Positions 8,473-16,768 of a stretch of 43,914 bases of DNA are shown piece after piece; positions within the stretch are counted from its first letter, which is position 1; each line of letters starts with the position of its first letter. The stretch is from Okeania hirsuta (lineage in GTDB: Bacteria > Cyanobacteriota > Cyanobacteriia > Cyanobacteriales > Microcoleaceae): the NCBI RefSeq assembly GCF_003838195.1, contig NZ_RCBY01000040.1, forward strand, positions 1 through 43,914, given 5' to 3'. The position numbers and the translations under genes are program-made. A model generated the notes under the pieces. It made no database searches. It saw nothing but the letters and a program-made list of their open reading frames with translations, and was not told where the DNA came from.

Positions 8473-8696
8473 TCTGATTTTATTTAGAGGGTAAAAGGAA
8501 ATTTACTAAACTGTATTGATTTATATAAATCTATCTAACTCTCTGAATAGATCAATGCTTTCTTCCTTCTAGAAAGCTAGGAACATCTGATTTTATTTAG
8601 AGGGTAACAGGAGATTTACTAAACTGTATTGATTTATATAAATCTATCTAACTCTCTGAATAGATCAATGCTTTCTTCCTTCTAGAAAGCTAGGAA
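8473..8696. repeat. 113-bp tandem duplication after isiB, each with a hairpin
   Basis: The segment 8473-8583 is repeated at 8586-8696 with only a few changes (for example aaaaggaaat versus aacaggagat), giving a 113-base period that starts one base after the isiB stop. Each copy holds a 7-bp hairpin gctttct/agaaagc (8557-8577 in copy 1). The isiB 3' end therefore carries two copies of the same structured 3' region. Confidence 0.9.
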
Positions 8697-9070
8697 AAAA
8701 AGAGAACTAAACAAACTCGATCAATACAAAATTCAGAAGTCACGCCCGTCATAATTTCTGAATTTAATTCTGTACAATCCGCAGATTTCGGGAGTAATTT
8801 TGAGAGCCAAGTTCAATCATAAATTTGCTGGTATTTTATTAACTAGTAGGAAATTAATACCCACCACTAATTAATATGAAATGTGAAAAAGAATGCTATA
8901 GAAAATATTCTCAATTCTTGCTTTTAAGAGAGAGATATGTAGCAAGATTTTACTATTTAATTTAATTATTTATCTTGATTTTTCCTCCTAACTACTGACA
9001 TCAGATTTAATCTATGAAACTCTCAACACCTACTCCTGAAATTACCTTCTTGCTTCTGCACAATTATTTT
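8697..9070. other. Spacer between isiB and the hydrolase, no gene seen
   Basis: AT-rich, with no protein-like frame. A 26-codon frame starting at 9014 has no ribosome site and is not supported. Confidence 0.5.
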
Positions 9071-9084
9071 GTACTTAAAGATAC
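9071..9084. promoter_or_regulatory. GTA-N8-TAC site upstream of the alpha/beta hydrolase
   Basis: gtacttaaagatac fits the Crp/NtcA dyad GTA-N8-TAC, 45 bases before the hydrolase ATG. No TAN3T box stands at the canonical 20-23 base distance (tatctt is 14 bases away), so it is weaker than the isiA site and could be chance. Confidence 0.3.
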
Positions 9085-9128
9085 TATTTACTAATTATTA
9101 TCTTGATAACTTAGGAGAATGAAAAGCA

Positions 9129-9878
9129 ATGTCTAAGATTCCAGACGTATTGTGGTTAAAGACCAGTCCTAGTCTACAAGTTTTTGACCGACGATTGATT
9201 AATTACCTATCAAGAAAAGTATTAATTGCTGAATGGGATTATTTTCAAACTGCTGATGAACCTTGTACTCTAGACGTAGCTGTAACATTACTCCATGATT
9301 ATCTCAAATCTTTGAATAAACCTATTCATCTTATTGGTCATAGTACAAGTGGATTAGTAGGATTAATGTATGCTCGTAAATATCCAGAAAGAGTGAAGTC
9401 TTTAACTTTATTATCTGTCGGCGTTCATCCTACAGTTGATTGGCAAGCACATTATTATGTACATCGCCATCTTTTACCTTGTAGTCGCCAAACAATTTTG
9501 ATTAATATGGTGCAAAGTTTATTTGGCGAACAAGATAAAAGAAATACTCAAAATTTAATCAGGATATTAGAGAGAGATTTAGATTTATCTCCATCACCTC
9601 ACTCATTGTTAAAACGCCAAAGTATGGTTCCTAGAGGAGTTCCTGTACCTTTAATGGTATGTGGTGGCAATGACGATCCGATTATCGATCCTAATTTAAT
9701 TGGAGGATGGCAACCATTTTTAAAACCCGGAGACCGGATTTGGGAATGTCCTGAAGGTGGTTATTTTTTCCATCATTTTTATCCTCTAAATGTAGCACAA
9801 GCACTGCTAGAATTTTGGCAGAATAATGCACTGGTTTTATCGGATATAACTCAGGAAGTAATAGCGAGTAAAATTTGA
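9129..9878 (+). CDS. Alpha/beta-fold hydrolase of the isi cluster
   Basis: A 249-residue alpha/beta hydrolase. The nucleophile elbow is HLIGHSTSG with Ser72; the usual G-x-S-x-G reads G-H-S-T-S here, a small-for-small change that still allows the turn. The acid is probably in CGGNDDP (about residue 187) and the base His in FFHHFYP (about 231). There is no signal peptide. A hydrolase downstream of isiAB is, to my recollection, a recurrent arrangement in filamentous cyanobacteria (sometimes called isiC), but the substrate is unknown. AGGAG about 11 bases before the ATG fixes the start. Same strand as isiA and isiB, probably its own promoter given the 650-base gap. Confidence 0.8.
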   Translation: MSKIPDVLWLKTSPSLQVFDRRLINYLSRKVLIAEWDYFQTADEPCTLDVAVTLLHDYLKSLNKPIHLIGHSTSGLVGLMYARKYPERVKSLTLLSVGVHPTVDWQAHYYVHRHLLPCSRQTILINMVQSLFGEQDKRNTQNLIRILERDLDLSPSPHSLLKRQSMVPRGVPVPLMVCGGNDDPIIDPNLIGGWQPFLKPGDRIWECPEGGYFFHHFYPLNVAQALLEFWQNNALVLSDITQEVIASKI

Positions 9879-10187
9879 TATTCGTAAAGTAACTAGGCAG
9901 AAAATTATTATTGCTAATTATTGGCTTATTTTTCTGAAAAATAAGTGTTTTATTTCTTTTGAAAAAACCGTAAGTAAATAGTTAGCAATCTCTTAAAATT
10001 TTCCTAGTTATAGCGTTTCTCAGGTTAGCGAGGTACAGTTATCTTTTTTCTTTATATTTCCCTGTTGCCTGTTGCCTGTTGCCTAAAACCCAGAATTGTG
10101 TACCTCACAAGTATGATAATTACTATATACGACTAAATATAATTAGTAATTTTTCCCAAATTATTAATTCAGAATAGAGTTAAAACT
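9879..10187. other. Spacer with heptamer-core MITE (copy 2, 10030-10107)
   Basis: gaggtac at 10030 and gtacctc at 10106 form inverted ends around three copies of cctgttg. This is the same architecture as 3754-3873, 12357-12449 and 30251-30315. No gene is seen in the rest. Confidence 0.5.
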
Positions 10188-10502
10188 ATGATTAATTTGA
10201 TTCCAGAATATCTACTTCAAGAGCTAGGTCGTATCATTTTTATGATGGGTCTTCTATCATTAATTACTATAGGTTTGCGGAATTTTTGTTTGACCTTTCA
10301 GCAAGGAATAAGTTATGTTAGACGACTGCATCAAATTCCTTGTAGTCGCTGTATATTTTTTACAGGAGATTATCGTTTGAAATGTACCGTACATCCTTAT
10401 AATGCTCTTACCGAAACAGCTCTAAATTGTAGTGATTATGAACCAAATAATTATCTAGCAAAACCAATCTTACAACAATGTAAATCTAATTCACAATATT
10501 AG
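10188..10502 (+). CDS. Small membrane protein with Cys-rich cytosolic tail
   Basis: 104 residues. One membrane helix lies at about residues 12-32 (LGRIIFMMGLLSLITIGLR). It is followed by a conserved-looking Cys/His set: CSRC, then FTGDYRLKCTVHP, then a Cys in LNCSDYEPN. The spacing C-x2-C-x10-C-x2-H-x13-C suggests metal or Fe-S binding, or redox control. I recall proteins of this pattern as conserved hypotheticals in cyanobacteria, function unknown. It lies between the isi hydrolase and the Crp regulator on the same strand, so an iron-related job is plausible but unproven. The start is the first ATG; no strong ribosome site. Confidence 0.65.
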   Translation: MINLIPEYLLQELGRIIFMMGLLSLITIGLRNFCLTFQQGISYVRRLHQIPCSRCIFFTGDYRLKCTVHPYNALTETALNCSDYEPNNYLAKPILQQCKSNSQY

Positions 10503-10517
10503 TCAGCATTCAGCTAT

Positions 10518-10700
10518 CATATCATGTCCGGTAGCATCGGTATTGTATAGCTAAGGTAAGGAAGAGGGTAGAGGGAAGAAGGAAGAGGGAAGAGGAAGGA
10601 AGACTTAAGTTAAGAGCAAGAAAAAACTTAAATTTCCTATATATATTCATATATTCATGCTTGGGTTTACACAAACTATACAAACGGACATGATATCAGT
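10518..10700. repeat. MITE family ATATCATGTCCG, full copy
   Basis: Inverted ends atatcatgtccg (near 10519) and cggacatgatat (near 10696) bound about 180 bases with an AG-rich microsatellite (ggaagaggga) inside. Relatives: 13632-13782, 16254-16404, a partial at 19085-19165, and an end fragment at 39606-39640. Confidence 0.7.
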
Positions 10701-10979
10701 TATTAGTTATTAACTTAATTATCTTAGAAGGAGAATTCAAAATTATGTTTGCTAAGACATTTTTCAATCCTGTTTCCTGACGGATTCCGCAGGAAAAAAC
10801 CTTTTACAGCTAGCTATTCCCTGCTCCCTATTCCCTAGTGCTACGCGCTATAAAATGAAGTAATTTTGCGATTAATGTATAACCTGATTTTATATTACTC
10901 TTTGTTTTGAGAAATTTAACAGCAAATTTTGCTTAGTCAAATCCGGGAATTTTCAGCACAAATAAATAGGAGAATAATT
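10701..10979. other. Spacer before the Crp-family gene
   Basis: Contains ccctgctccctattccct heptamer repeats near 10820 and a short ctacgcgctata motif also found near 6665. No gene seen. Confidence 0.4.
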
Positions 10980-11540
10980 ATGAGCTTAAATTCAGTAATT
11001 ACTAAACCTCAAAAACTGAAGCAGCATCAATTTAAACGTCGCCAATTAATACCATTAACAGATATATTATTATGGCGAATAGATGCTGGGGTGGTTCGCA
11101 CTCTTACCAAAAATGAAGAAGAAAATACGATCACTTTAGGATTTTGGGGTACAGGAGACATCGTTGGTCAACCTCTATTTCCATCTTATCCTTATCAAGT
11201 TGAATGTTTAACTATTGTAGAAGCAAGTATCTTACCAAGGGGTTATTTCTATACTCAAGAAGTAATGCTTTCTCACATTCAAAAAACTCAAGAGTTACTA
11301 AGAATTATTCATTCTAGAAAAATTAAATTACGACTGTTGAGATTATTAAAATGGTTGACCGATAGATTTGGTAATCAACTGCCAGAGGGAAAAATATTGG
11401 ATATGAGGTTAACTCATCAAGAATTAGCTGAAATTATTGGTACAAGTCGCGTTACTATAACACGACTACTAAATCAGTTTGAAAAAGAACAGAAAATAGG
11501 ATGGTCCCAGAATAATTGCCTAATTATTTTTAATCACTAA
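10980..11540 (+). CDS. Crp/Fnr-family transcription regulator (candidate IdiB-like)
   Basis: 186 residues when started at the ATG at 10980, which has AGGAGAATA just upstream; an in-frame TTG at 10929 would give 203. The N-terminal part is a cyclic-nucleotide-binding-like beta barrel (WRIDAGVVRTLT, GFWGTGDIVGQPLF) without the Arg/Ser set expected for cAMP binding. A dimerisation helix follows, then a winged helix with recognition part ELAEIIGTSRVTITRLLNQF near residues 140-162, the Crp/Fnr type. It is on the strand of the isi cluster, whose isiA promoter carries a Crp-type GTA-N8-TAC site, so control of isiA is an attractive inference. NtcA (encoded elsewhere) is the alternative binder. Its end overlaps the convergent gene by 11 bases. 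Confidence 0.85.
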   Translation: MSLNSVITKPQKLKQHQFKRRQLIPLTDILLWRIDAGVVRTLTKNEEENTITLGFWGTGDIVGQPLFPSYPYQVECLTIVEASILPRGYFYTQEVMLSHIQKTQELLRIIHSRKIKLRLLRLLKWLTDRFGNQLPEGKILDMRLTHQELAEIIGTSRVTITRLLNQFEKEQKIGWSQNNCLIIFNH

Positions 11541-12333
11541 AAAGACAACTTGTAACCTCCTGCAATACTTTTAATCCTTGAATACTACCTCGAATAAGTT
11601 GGAAAGCAGGCAGTGGTTGGCGAAACATAGTGTTTGCCAATGCTAAAGGTTGCAAACTTCCAGATGATGTCAGAGCAGAAGAGATATTGGGAAGGTCATG
11701 ATAACAGTCATCGCTGACCACTCTCACCATCGCCACGGAGACAGGTAAATGAGCAAAGAAATTTAGAATTGCAAAACCTTCCATATCTACCACTTCTGCA
11801 TCAGTATTTTTTCCCAATAGTTGTTTTTCCGCTGCTTTGTAGATGAAGCGATCGCTAGTTAAACCCGTTACTAAAGAAGCTTTTCCTTTTAAATGTGTTT
11901 GCAACTTAGCTGTTAAAACACTATCGCACTTTTGCCGGAGTAACTGAGAATAATCTTTTGATTTTGGGTTTAATACCCTGCCGTCTACATGGTGTTTACA
12001 CTTGATTGGAGTTTGAGTCCCCATCCACTTCTTCCTTCTTCCCTCTTCCTTCTTCCTTCTTCCTTCTTCAATATATTCAACACACTCATTATAAATAACC
12101 ACATCTCCAGGTTGATATTGACTAGATAAACTACCACACAATCCCATAACCAATATTGTAGAGGGTTGATGGGAGGAAAAATCTTGTCTTTTTTGCCAGT
12201 TATTCAAATAACGAGTAACAGATGCAGCACCTATGGGCAAAGACAATAATTTAGGCTGAGATAACTCAGGGGTAAGGCCGCGCTTCACAGATTTTAGTTC
12301 TGGCCCTTGGACAACCAAAATTGTATCAATCAT
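11530..12333 (-). CDS. Nucleoside phosphorylase-fold protein (MTA/SAH nucleosidase-like) with repeat insertion
   Basis: 267 residues of the PNP/UDP family. Family features: TILVMGLCGSLSSQYQPGDVV near residues 57-77 (the glycine-rich ligand strand), VDMEGFAILNFF around 187-198 (the Glu that binds the ribose) and VRVVSDDC around 206 (the Asp near the base). These suggest cleavage of the glycosidic bond of a purine nucleoside such as methylthioadenosine or adenosylhomocysteine. Residues 88-104 are EEGRRKKEEGRRKKWMG, encoded by a GAAGAAGGAAGAGGG microsatellite that sits in frame in a loop and is absent from the family. Convergent overlap with the Crp gene. Confidence 0.8.
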   Translation of the reverse strand: MIDTILVVQGPELKSVKRGLTPELSQPKLLSLPIGAASVTRYLNNWQKRQDFSSHQPSTILVMGLCGSLSSQYQPGDVVIYNECVEYIEEGRRKKEEGRRKKWMGTQTPIKCKHHVDGRVLNPKSKDYSQLLRQKCDSVLTAKLQTHLKGKASLVTGLTSDRFIYKAAEKQLLGKNTDAEVVDMEGFAILNFFAHLPVSVAMVRVVSDDCYHDLPNISSALTSSGSLQPLALANTMFRQPLPAFQLIRGSIQGLKVLQEVTSCLFSD

Positions 12334-12356
12334 TTTACAGCAGTTTTCGAGTCTCG

Positions 12357-12449
12357 GAGGTACAAAGTTTTATTCCTTTAGGGAACAGGGAACAGGGAAC
12401 AGGGAACAGGGAACAGGAAATATAAGAATAGCCTTACAACTGTACCTCA
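12357..12449. repeat. MITE-like element with heptamer core (copy 3)
   Basis: gaggtac at 12358 and gtacctc at 12442-12448 form the ends; the core has five copies of gggaaca(g), that is the same 7-bp unit as at 3795 but on the other strand. It fills the space just before the 12333 start codon of the divergent gene. Confidence 0.55.
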
Positions 12450-12587
12450 CGCTTCCTCAAAAGTGCTGTAATTATAAATACAAATGTTAAATAATTCTAA
12501 ATTTTTGAACATCTTAAATTGCATACCCTCTTATGTTGTTGGAAATATAAGTAATTAGCCAACAATAGAAGGGGGATATTTTTATAG

Positions 12588-13382
12588 ATGTCAGGGTCTA
12601 CAGACTATATTTTTAGCAATACTCAAAATCTCAAAGAATTAGAAAGACTACAGGCGATCGAACAAATTTTTGACCAAAAAACTCGTGAACGAATTTTAAC
12701 AACTGGAATCACAGAAAAATGGCAATGTCTGGAAGTAGGAGCAGGAGCAGGAGCGATCGCTAAATGGCTCGCAACAGTTATTGGAGATAGTGGAAAGGTT
12801 ATTGCCGTTGACCTAGATACTCGTTTTTTAGCAAAAATTCAATCATCTAATATTGAAGTTTTAGAAGCAGACTTTTGCCGTCTTGCACTGGAAAGTCAAT
12901 CTTTTGACTTAATTCATGCACGTTGTCTTCTCATCCATATTCGAGACTTTCAACTTGCCTTATCAAAAATGGTAGATTTGCTCAAACCTGGTGGATGGTT
13001 AGTCATTGAAGAACCAGATTTTTCTGCAGCTAAAGCTATTGCGGGAGATAGTCAAATGTGTCAGTCAGTAGACCAAGTCAATCTTGCTATTGAGAAAATG
13101 TTTGCAGATAGAGGAACAGATTATGCTTTAGGAGCGAAGTTACCAGAGATATTGCAAAAGTATGATTGGCAAAAGTTATCCGTAGAAAATGATGCTCCTG
13201 TTTCTCCAGGGCGATCGGGAATAGCCAAAATGATGAAAATGTCTGCAATGCAGCTTACAGAAAAATATATTGCAACTGGTAAAGCAAGCTACTCTGACGT
13301 TGACAACTATTGTTTGTTTGCAGAAGACCCTAATACGCAAGCAATTTATCACGCAACAGTAGGAGTTATTGCACAAAAATAA
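12588..13382 (+). CDS. Class I SAM-dependent methyltransferase
   Basis: 264 residues. SAM motif I is LEVGAGAGAIAKWLA (about 48-62), motif II is VIAVDLDTRFL with the acidic ribose-binding Asp (about 72-82), and LEADFCRLALESQSFDLIHARC follows as motifs III-IV. KMVDLLKPGGWLVIEEPDF is the motif VI loop. The C-terminal half (EKMFADRGTDYALGAKLPEIL) resembles methyltransferases acting on small or lipid-like metabolites, but the acceptor is unknown. Soluble. AGGGGGAT lies upstream of the ATG. The TAA stop at 13380-13382 is the first part of the 8-bp target duplication of a MITE, which therefore inserted exactly at the gene end without damage. Confidence 0.85.
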   Translation: MSGSTDYIFSNTQNLKELERLQAIEQIFDQKTRERILTTGITEKWQCLEVGAGAGAIAKWLATVIGDSGKVIAVDLDTRFLAKIQSSNIEVLEADFCRLALESQSFDLIHARCLLIHIRDFQLALSKMVDLLKPGGWLVIEEPDFSAAKAIAGDSQMCQSVDQVNLAIEKMFADRGTDYALGAKLPEILQKYDWQKLSVENDAPVSPGRSGIAKMMKMSAMQLTEKYIATGKASYSDVDNYCLFAEDPNTQAIYHATVGVIAQK

Positions 13383-13387
13383 AAATT

Positions 13388-13555
13388 GGCGTTGCTGAAG
13401 CACGTGTATGGTATTAATTTTAATTCTTTAGGAGTCAGGAGTCAGGAGTCAGTCCTCAGGAAGGAAGAAAGAATAAGAAACCCCGAGTAAAAGGAGAAAG
13501 TTTTTTGCTCGCCCTCTTATCCGGACAAGATATCATACCTCAAATCAGCAACGCC
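13388..13555. mobile_element. MITE with ends GGCGTTGCTGA and 8-bp target duplication
   Basis: Perfect 11-bp inverted ends ggcgttgctga / tcagcaacgcc bound 168 bases, flanked on both sides by the 8-bp direct repeat taaaaatt (13380-13387 and 13556-13563). That is the signature of transposition by a DDE transposase with an 8-bp staggered cut. The interior carries ggagtcagga and ggaaggaaga repeats but no gene. A related, longer copy is inverted at 13989-14208. Confidence 0.85.
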
Positions 13556-13631
13556 TAAAAATTTTATAGCAGGGAACAGGGAACACCAGATATGGGAACA
13601 GCAGTGCGACCGTGAGCGCACGACAGATGTA

Positions 13632-13782
13632 ATATCAAATCCGGTAGCATCGGTGTAATTAGATAGTTAATCTAGGAGAACCTCCTCAGGAAGACCTCCT
13701 CAGGAGGGAAGAGAATGCGCGAAACATTTACTCTTGGATGAAGATGAAAATTTTTTTTATACCGAACCCGAGCGGATTTGAT
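13632..13782. repeat. MITE family ATATCATGTCCG, copy 2
   Basis: Ends atatcaaatccggtagcatc (from 13632) and gcggatttgatat (to about 13782). The first 22 bases closely match the left end of the 10518-10700 copy. The interior has cctcaggaaga repeats. Confidence 0.65.
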
Positions 13783-13904
13783 ATAAATTAGCAAAACCCT
13801 ATGAGAATGCTGATTCCTGTGAGGGAACAGCGGAAAAAACTTTTTCCTGTATTTGATTCACGATCGCAATAAATCCTAAATAACTCAATATTTGCTATAG
13901 AACC

Positions 13905-14232
13905 TATTAGACCTCTGCGGAAAAGAGGGAGCTAGGGAGCAGGGGGAAAGAATTGATGATTTTTGCGCGATCATTGATTGAATTTTTGGGCGTTGGTAAT
14001 TTGAGGTATGATACCATGTCCGGATAAGAGGGCGATAGAACTCCGTTACCTTTACGCGACCAAAAAACTTTCTCCTTCTACTCAGGGTTTCTTCTTCTTT
14101 CTTCCCTCCTGAGGACTGAGTTCTGACTTCCCCTCCTGGGAGGTGCACGCGGGTGGGTTGACTCCTAAAGAATTAAGATTAATATCATACACGCGCTTTA
14201 CCAACGCCGATTTTTGATGATCACCAGATGTC
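13905..14232. mobile_element. MITE family AGACATCT interrupted by a second MITE
   Basis: Sequence 13905-13988 (gacctctgcggaaaagaggg... to attgatgattttt) plus 14209-14232 (...atcaccagatgtctat) together match the uninterrupted element at 18903-18996. Between them sits the 13989-14208 insertion. Confidence 0.7.
13989..14208. mobile_element. Nested MITE, GGCGTTG family, inverted long copy
   Basis: 220 bases with ends ggcgttggtaa and ttaccaacgcc-type, flanked by aatttttg and gatttttg (7 of 8 identical), a target duplication. The reverse complement aligns with 13388-13555 over most of its length (for example gccctcttatccggac, and the aaccc..gagta..aaggagaaag segment) with two extra segments. It sits inside another MITE, giving a relative age. 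Confidence 0.8.
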
Positions 14233-14459
14233 TATTTGGGATCTATGCTGTTGCGTATTGCCTATGTTTACTACTCCCCCACTCCCCTACTCAATAGCCA
14301 AGTTGAAAAGTTTTTGAGAAATGATATTACTCATCATCTCACTCTAGCTCTAGAAAATTTCAACGTTTCTTCCTCAGACAAAAATTGTCTAGGGGAAAAA
14401 ATCTCTAATCAAAGGCTAATATCAAACTGGTAACTATTTTTTTCCAATTTGTACTGCTT
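14233..14459. other. Spacer before the peptidase gene
   Basis: A 65-codon frame (14236-14433) starts in MITE-derived sequence and shows no recognisable family; not accepted as a gene. Otherwise nothing seen. Confidence 0.3.
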
Positions 14460-15377
14460 ATGACTTCTCAATCCTACCTTTACCTTTTTACTACATTATT
14501 GTGGTTTATTAATCCACTTTTATTAATGCAGGCAAATGCTCAATCTCAACCTATGAAAATTCCTGCTCCTTCCATTTCAGAAGAAGCAAAAGAAGTTTGT
14601 CCCCCACCAGCTTTATCTCGCCTCCAACGTCATACAATTACCACTGGAGAAACCATTGAAACTATTGCTCAAAAATACAACCTCATTCCTCCTACCCTGT
14701 TAGCATTTAATCGAGTACTACAGAAAAGTCCGCCAACCGTAGGTACTGAGATAATTATTCCTCCCTATAATGGTATCGCTGTGAAAGTACCTACTGGCAC
14801 AACTTGGAAAAATGTTGCAGAAAATTATAATATCCGTGCTGACGCATTATATGAAGTTAATGGTTGTCCACAAACACCAGAACAACAGACACCAGAAGTG
14901 GTTTTTTTACCAGGAGTAAATTGGTCTCCAGGGCGAAAAACACCCCCACAAATTTCTTCATTAAAAGGTTATCCTTTACCTTTTGAAACTAGGGTTATTT
15001 TAGGTTATGGTTGGTTACTACATCCGATTAAAAATCAAGTAGTTTTTCATAGTGGTTTAGACTTAATTGCTAATAGTGGTACATCAGTTTTTTCTGTAGG
15101 AGAAGGGATAGTGGCATTTGCTGGCAAACAAGGTAATTATGGCAATTTAGTAGTAATTAACCACGCTGCTGGCAAGCAAACTCGTTATGCCCATTTAGAT
15201 TCTATTAATGTTAAAACTGGTCAAAAAATAGCACAGGCAGAACTTTTAGGTACAGTTGGTCAGACAGGAAAACCTGATTTTGAGGAAGCTCATCTTCATT
15301 TTGAAATTAGATATAATTCTCCTTTTGGTTGGGTTGCTGAAAATCCTAATTCTTATATTGAAGTTATTTTTAAGTAG
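14460..15377 (+). CDS. LysM-containing M23 family metallopeptidase
   Basis: 305 residues. A signal peptide covers about 1-27 (hydrophobic LYLFTTLLWFINPLLLM, then ANAQ). One clear LysM repeat at about 57-101 (HTITTGETIETIAQKYNL... IIIPP) and a second, weaker one at 107-150 bind peptidoglycan. The LytM/M23 domain at 180-300 carries HSGLD (His197, Asp201) and HLHFE (His278, His280), the full zinc set, so it should be an active endopeptidase or a division-type activator with retained residues. Secreted to the periplasm for cell-wall remodelling. Cyanobacterial genomes have several such proteins. The start at 14460 is chosen because it gives a good signal peptide; there is no clear Shine-Dalgarno sequence. 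Confidence 0.9.
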   Translation: MTSQSYLYLFTTLLWFINPLLLMQANAQSQPMKIPAPSISEEAKEVCPPPALSRLQRHTITTGETIETIAQKYNLIPPTLLAFNRVLQKSPPTVGTEIIIPPYNGIAVKVPTGTTWKNVAENYNIRADALYEVNGCPQTPEQQTPEVVFLPGVNWSPGRKTPPQISSLKGYPLPFETRVILGYGWLLHPIKNQVVFHSGLDLIANSGTSVFSVGEGIVAFAGKQGNYGNLVVINHAAGKQTRYAHLDSINVKTGQKIAQAELLGTVGQTGKPDFEEAHLHFEIRYNSPFGWVAENPNSYIEVIFK

Positions 15378-15665
15378 CTGAAAATAACTACTAATAAAGT
15401 GTAATTACTGATAAGTATACACCACTTAAATATTGACTCAATATATCTCTATTTTGCTTCTGTGTGTTATTAATAAATTTCTCTCCAGTAAATACCAATT
15501 TTTCCTGTTGGGATGACAACAAAAGCAAACTATGTCATAATTAATCTTAGGGGTCTTTTTGGTTTTTATAGGAAATGGTTAATAAGTTTCCTAGAAAAAA
15601 TGAAGATATAATTGATTCCCAAACAATAAAAAACACACGAACTAGAATAAAAATTAGGAGTATAG
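15378..15665. other. Spacer after the peptidase gene
   Basis: AT-rich, nothing recognised apart from AGGAG at 15657-15661, which serves the small frame that follows. Confidence 0.4.
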
Positions 15666-15767
15666 ATGATGATAAGCGTACCACTTTACTTAATGATGTT
15701 ATGTTTCCTAGCTACTATTATCTGGGAAAAAGTAAAATATAATTCTGAAGCAGATTCTCAAAGCTAA
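15666..15767 (+). CDS. 33-residue single-pass membrane peptide
   Basis: A short frame with AGGAG 5 bases before the ATG. It begins MMISVPLYLMMLCFLATIIW, a good membrane helix, and ends with a polar tail EKVKYNSEADSQS. The size and shape recall the small single-helix subunits of photosynthetic complexes (Pet, Psb, Psa and Ndh small subunits), but it does not match PetG, PetL, PetM, PetN or PsbN as I know them. A second in-frame ATG follows at once. It is probably real given the ribosome site in an otherwise empty 1.4-kb spacer; its function is unknown. Confidence 0.5.
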   Translation: MMISVPLYLMMLCFLATIIWEKVKYNSEADSQS

Positions 15768-16768
15768 ATTCAGAACTCAGAAAATTTTTTCTCCTCCAAT
15801 GGTTATGTACAAAATGATTTAAACTCCCTAAATTTACCGATCGAATTTGGTTATTTATGGAATATATAGCAGAAGTCAAGAAAGAAGAAAGCTTTACTTA
15901 TCTAGGAGAGAAGGAATAAGGTTGAGTATTGATATTCCATTGTTTTAAATATTCCATAAGTCAAGAGTAATCATAGCAGTTACTATATATTCTTCCCCTA
16001 TCTCTCAAGATTACTGCTATCTATAACTTTTATATAAGCAGGTTTTTTACGAAAGTTATCGGAAATATAAATTCACTTTTTTTGTTATATCTAAGTGGCA
16101 TTATATCAATAGTCCTGATCTGAAGTTAATGAATATTAATACTCAATCCCCACCAGTAAAAGACCTTGAAAAAAAACACAAAATTTTACCTTGGTAAGAA
16201 ACTTTTAGGATATTTTTTTCAAAGTTAATCACAGCTAGATTTAAGAAGTAATATCATGTGCGTTGGTATTGTTTGTATAAAAACTTGGGAAATATCTACT
16301 TTTTCTTTTTTTCAAATCTTCTTCCTTCTCTCCCAGATAACTAAAGTCTTCTTTCTTCCCTGAACTTTATAATACTGATCCTGCCGGACTTGATATCAGA
16401 TATTTGCGAGCAAAATTCTCACACCGTTTACCCAGCAAATTTAATTAAACTAGACACAGTAATACTATCGAACATATTAGACATCTGGTAAAAATCCAAA
16501 ATCAAAGCAATTCTTATCTATAAATTGTCAATTATTTATCCCTGTTACCTCTCTTTGTCCGCTACCAGGTGCATCTGCCGCCGACCCGGGGTCGCACCAC
16601 TGTTCCCTGTTCCCTCTTTTCTGGAAATGTCTATTATTAATTTCCTCTACTCAGCTATCTGCGATCGCCTCTTAACCCTAAGCAACTGATGGCCGATGGA
16701 CAATATCCCATCAATTGTAATAAATTGTTACAATAATGATTGAAAGATAATTTAATTTTATAAATATT
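15768..16768. other. Repeat-rich spacer with two MITEs
   Basis: No gene seen. It contains a copy of the ATATCATGTCCG family (16254-16404, ends atatcatgtgcg and cggacttgatat) and a copy of the AGACATCT family (about 16478-16636, ends ttagacatctgg and tctggaaatgtctatt). The latter holds a locally GC-rich stretch near 16575-16600 (ccgccgacccggggtcgc) that is unlike its surroundings. Confidence 0.6.

Noticed and set aside
8557-8577. Hairpin after isiB as an intrinsic terminator
   Set aside because: The stem is good but no U tract follows in either of the two copies.
13885-14148. 87-codon frame on the minus strand
   Set aside because: It consists of nested MITE sequence and its peptide follows the repeat.
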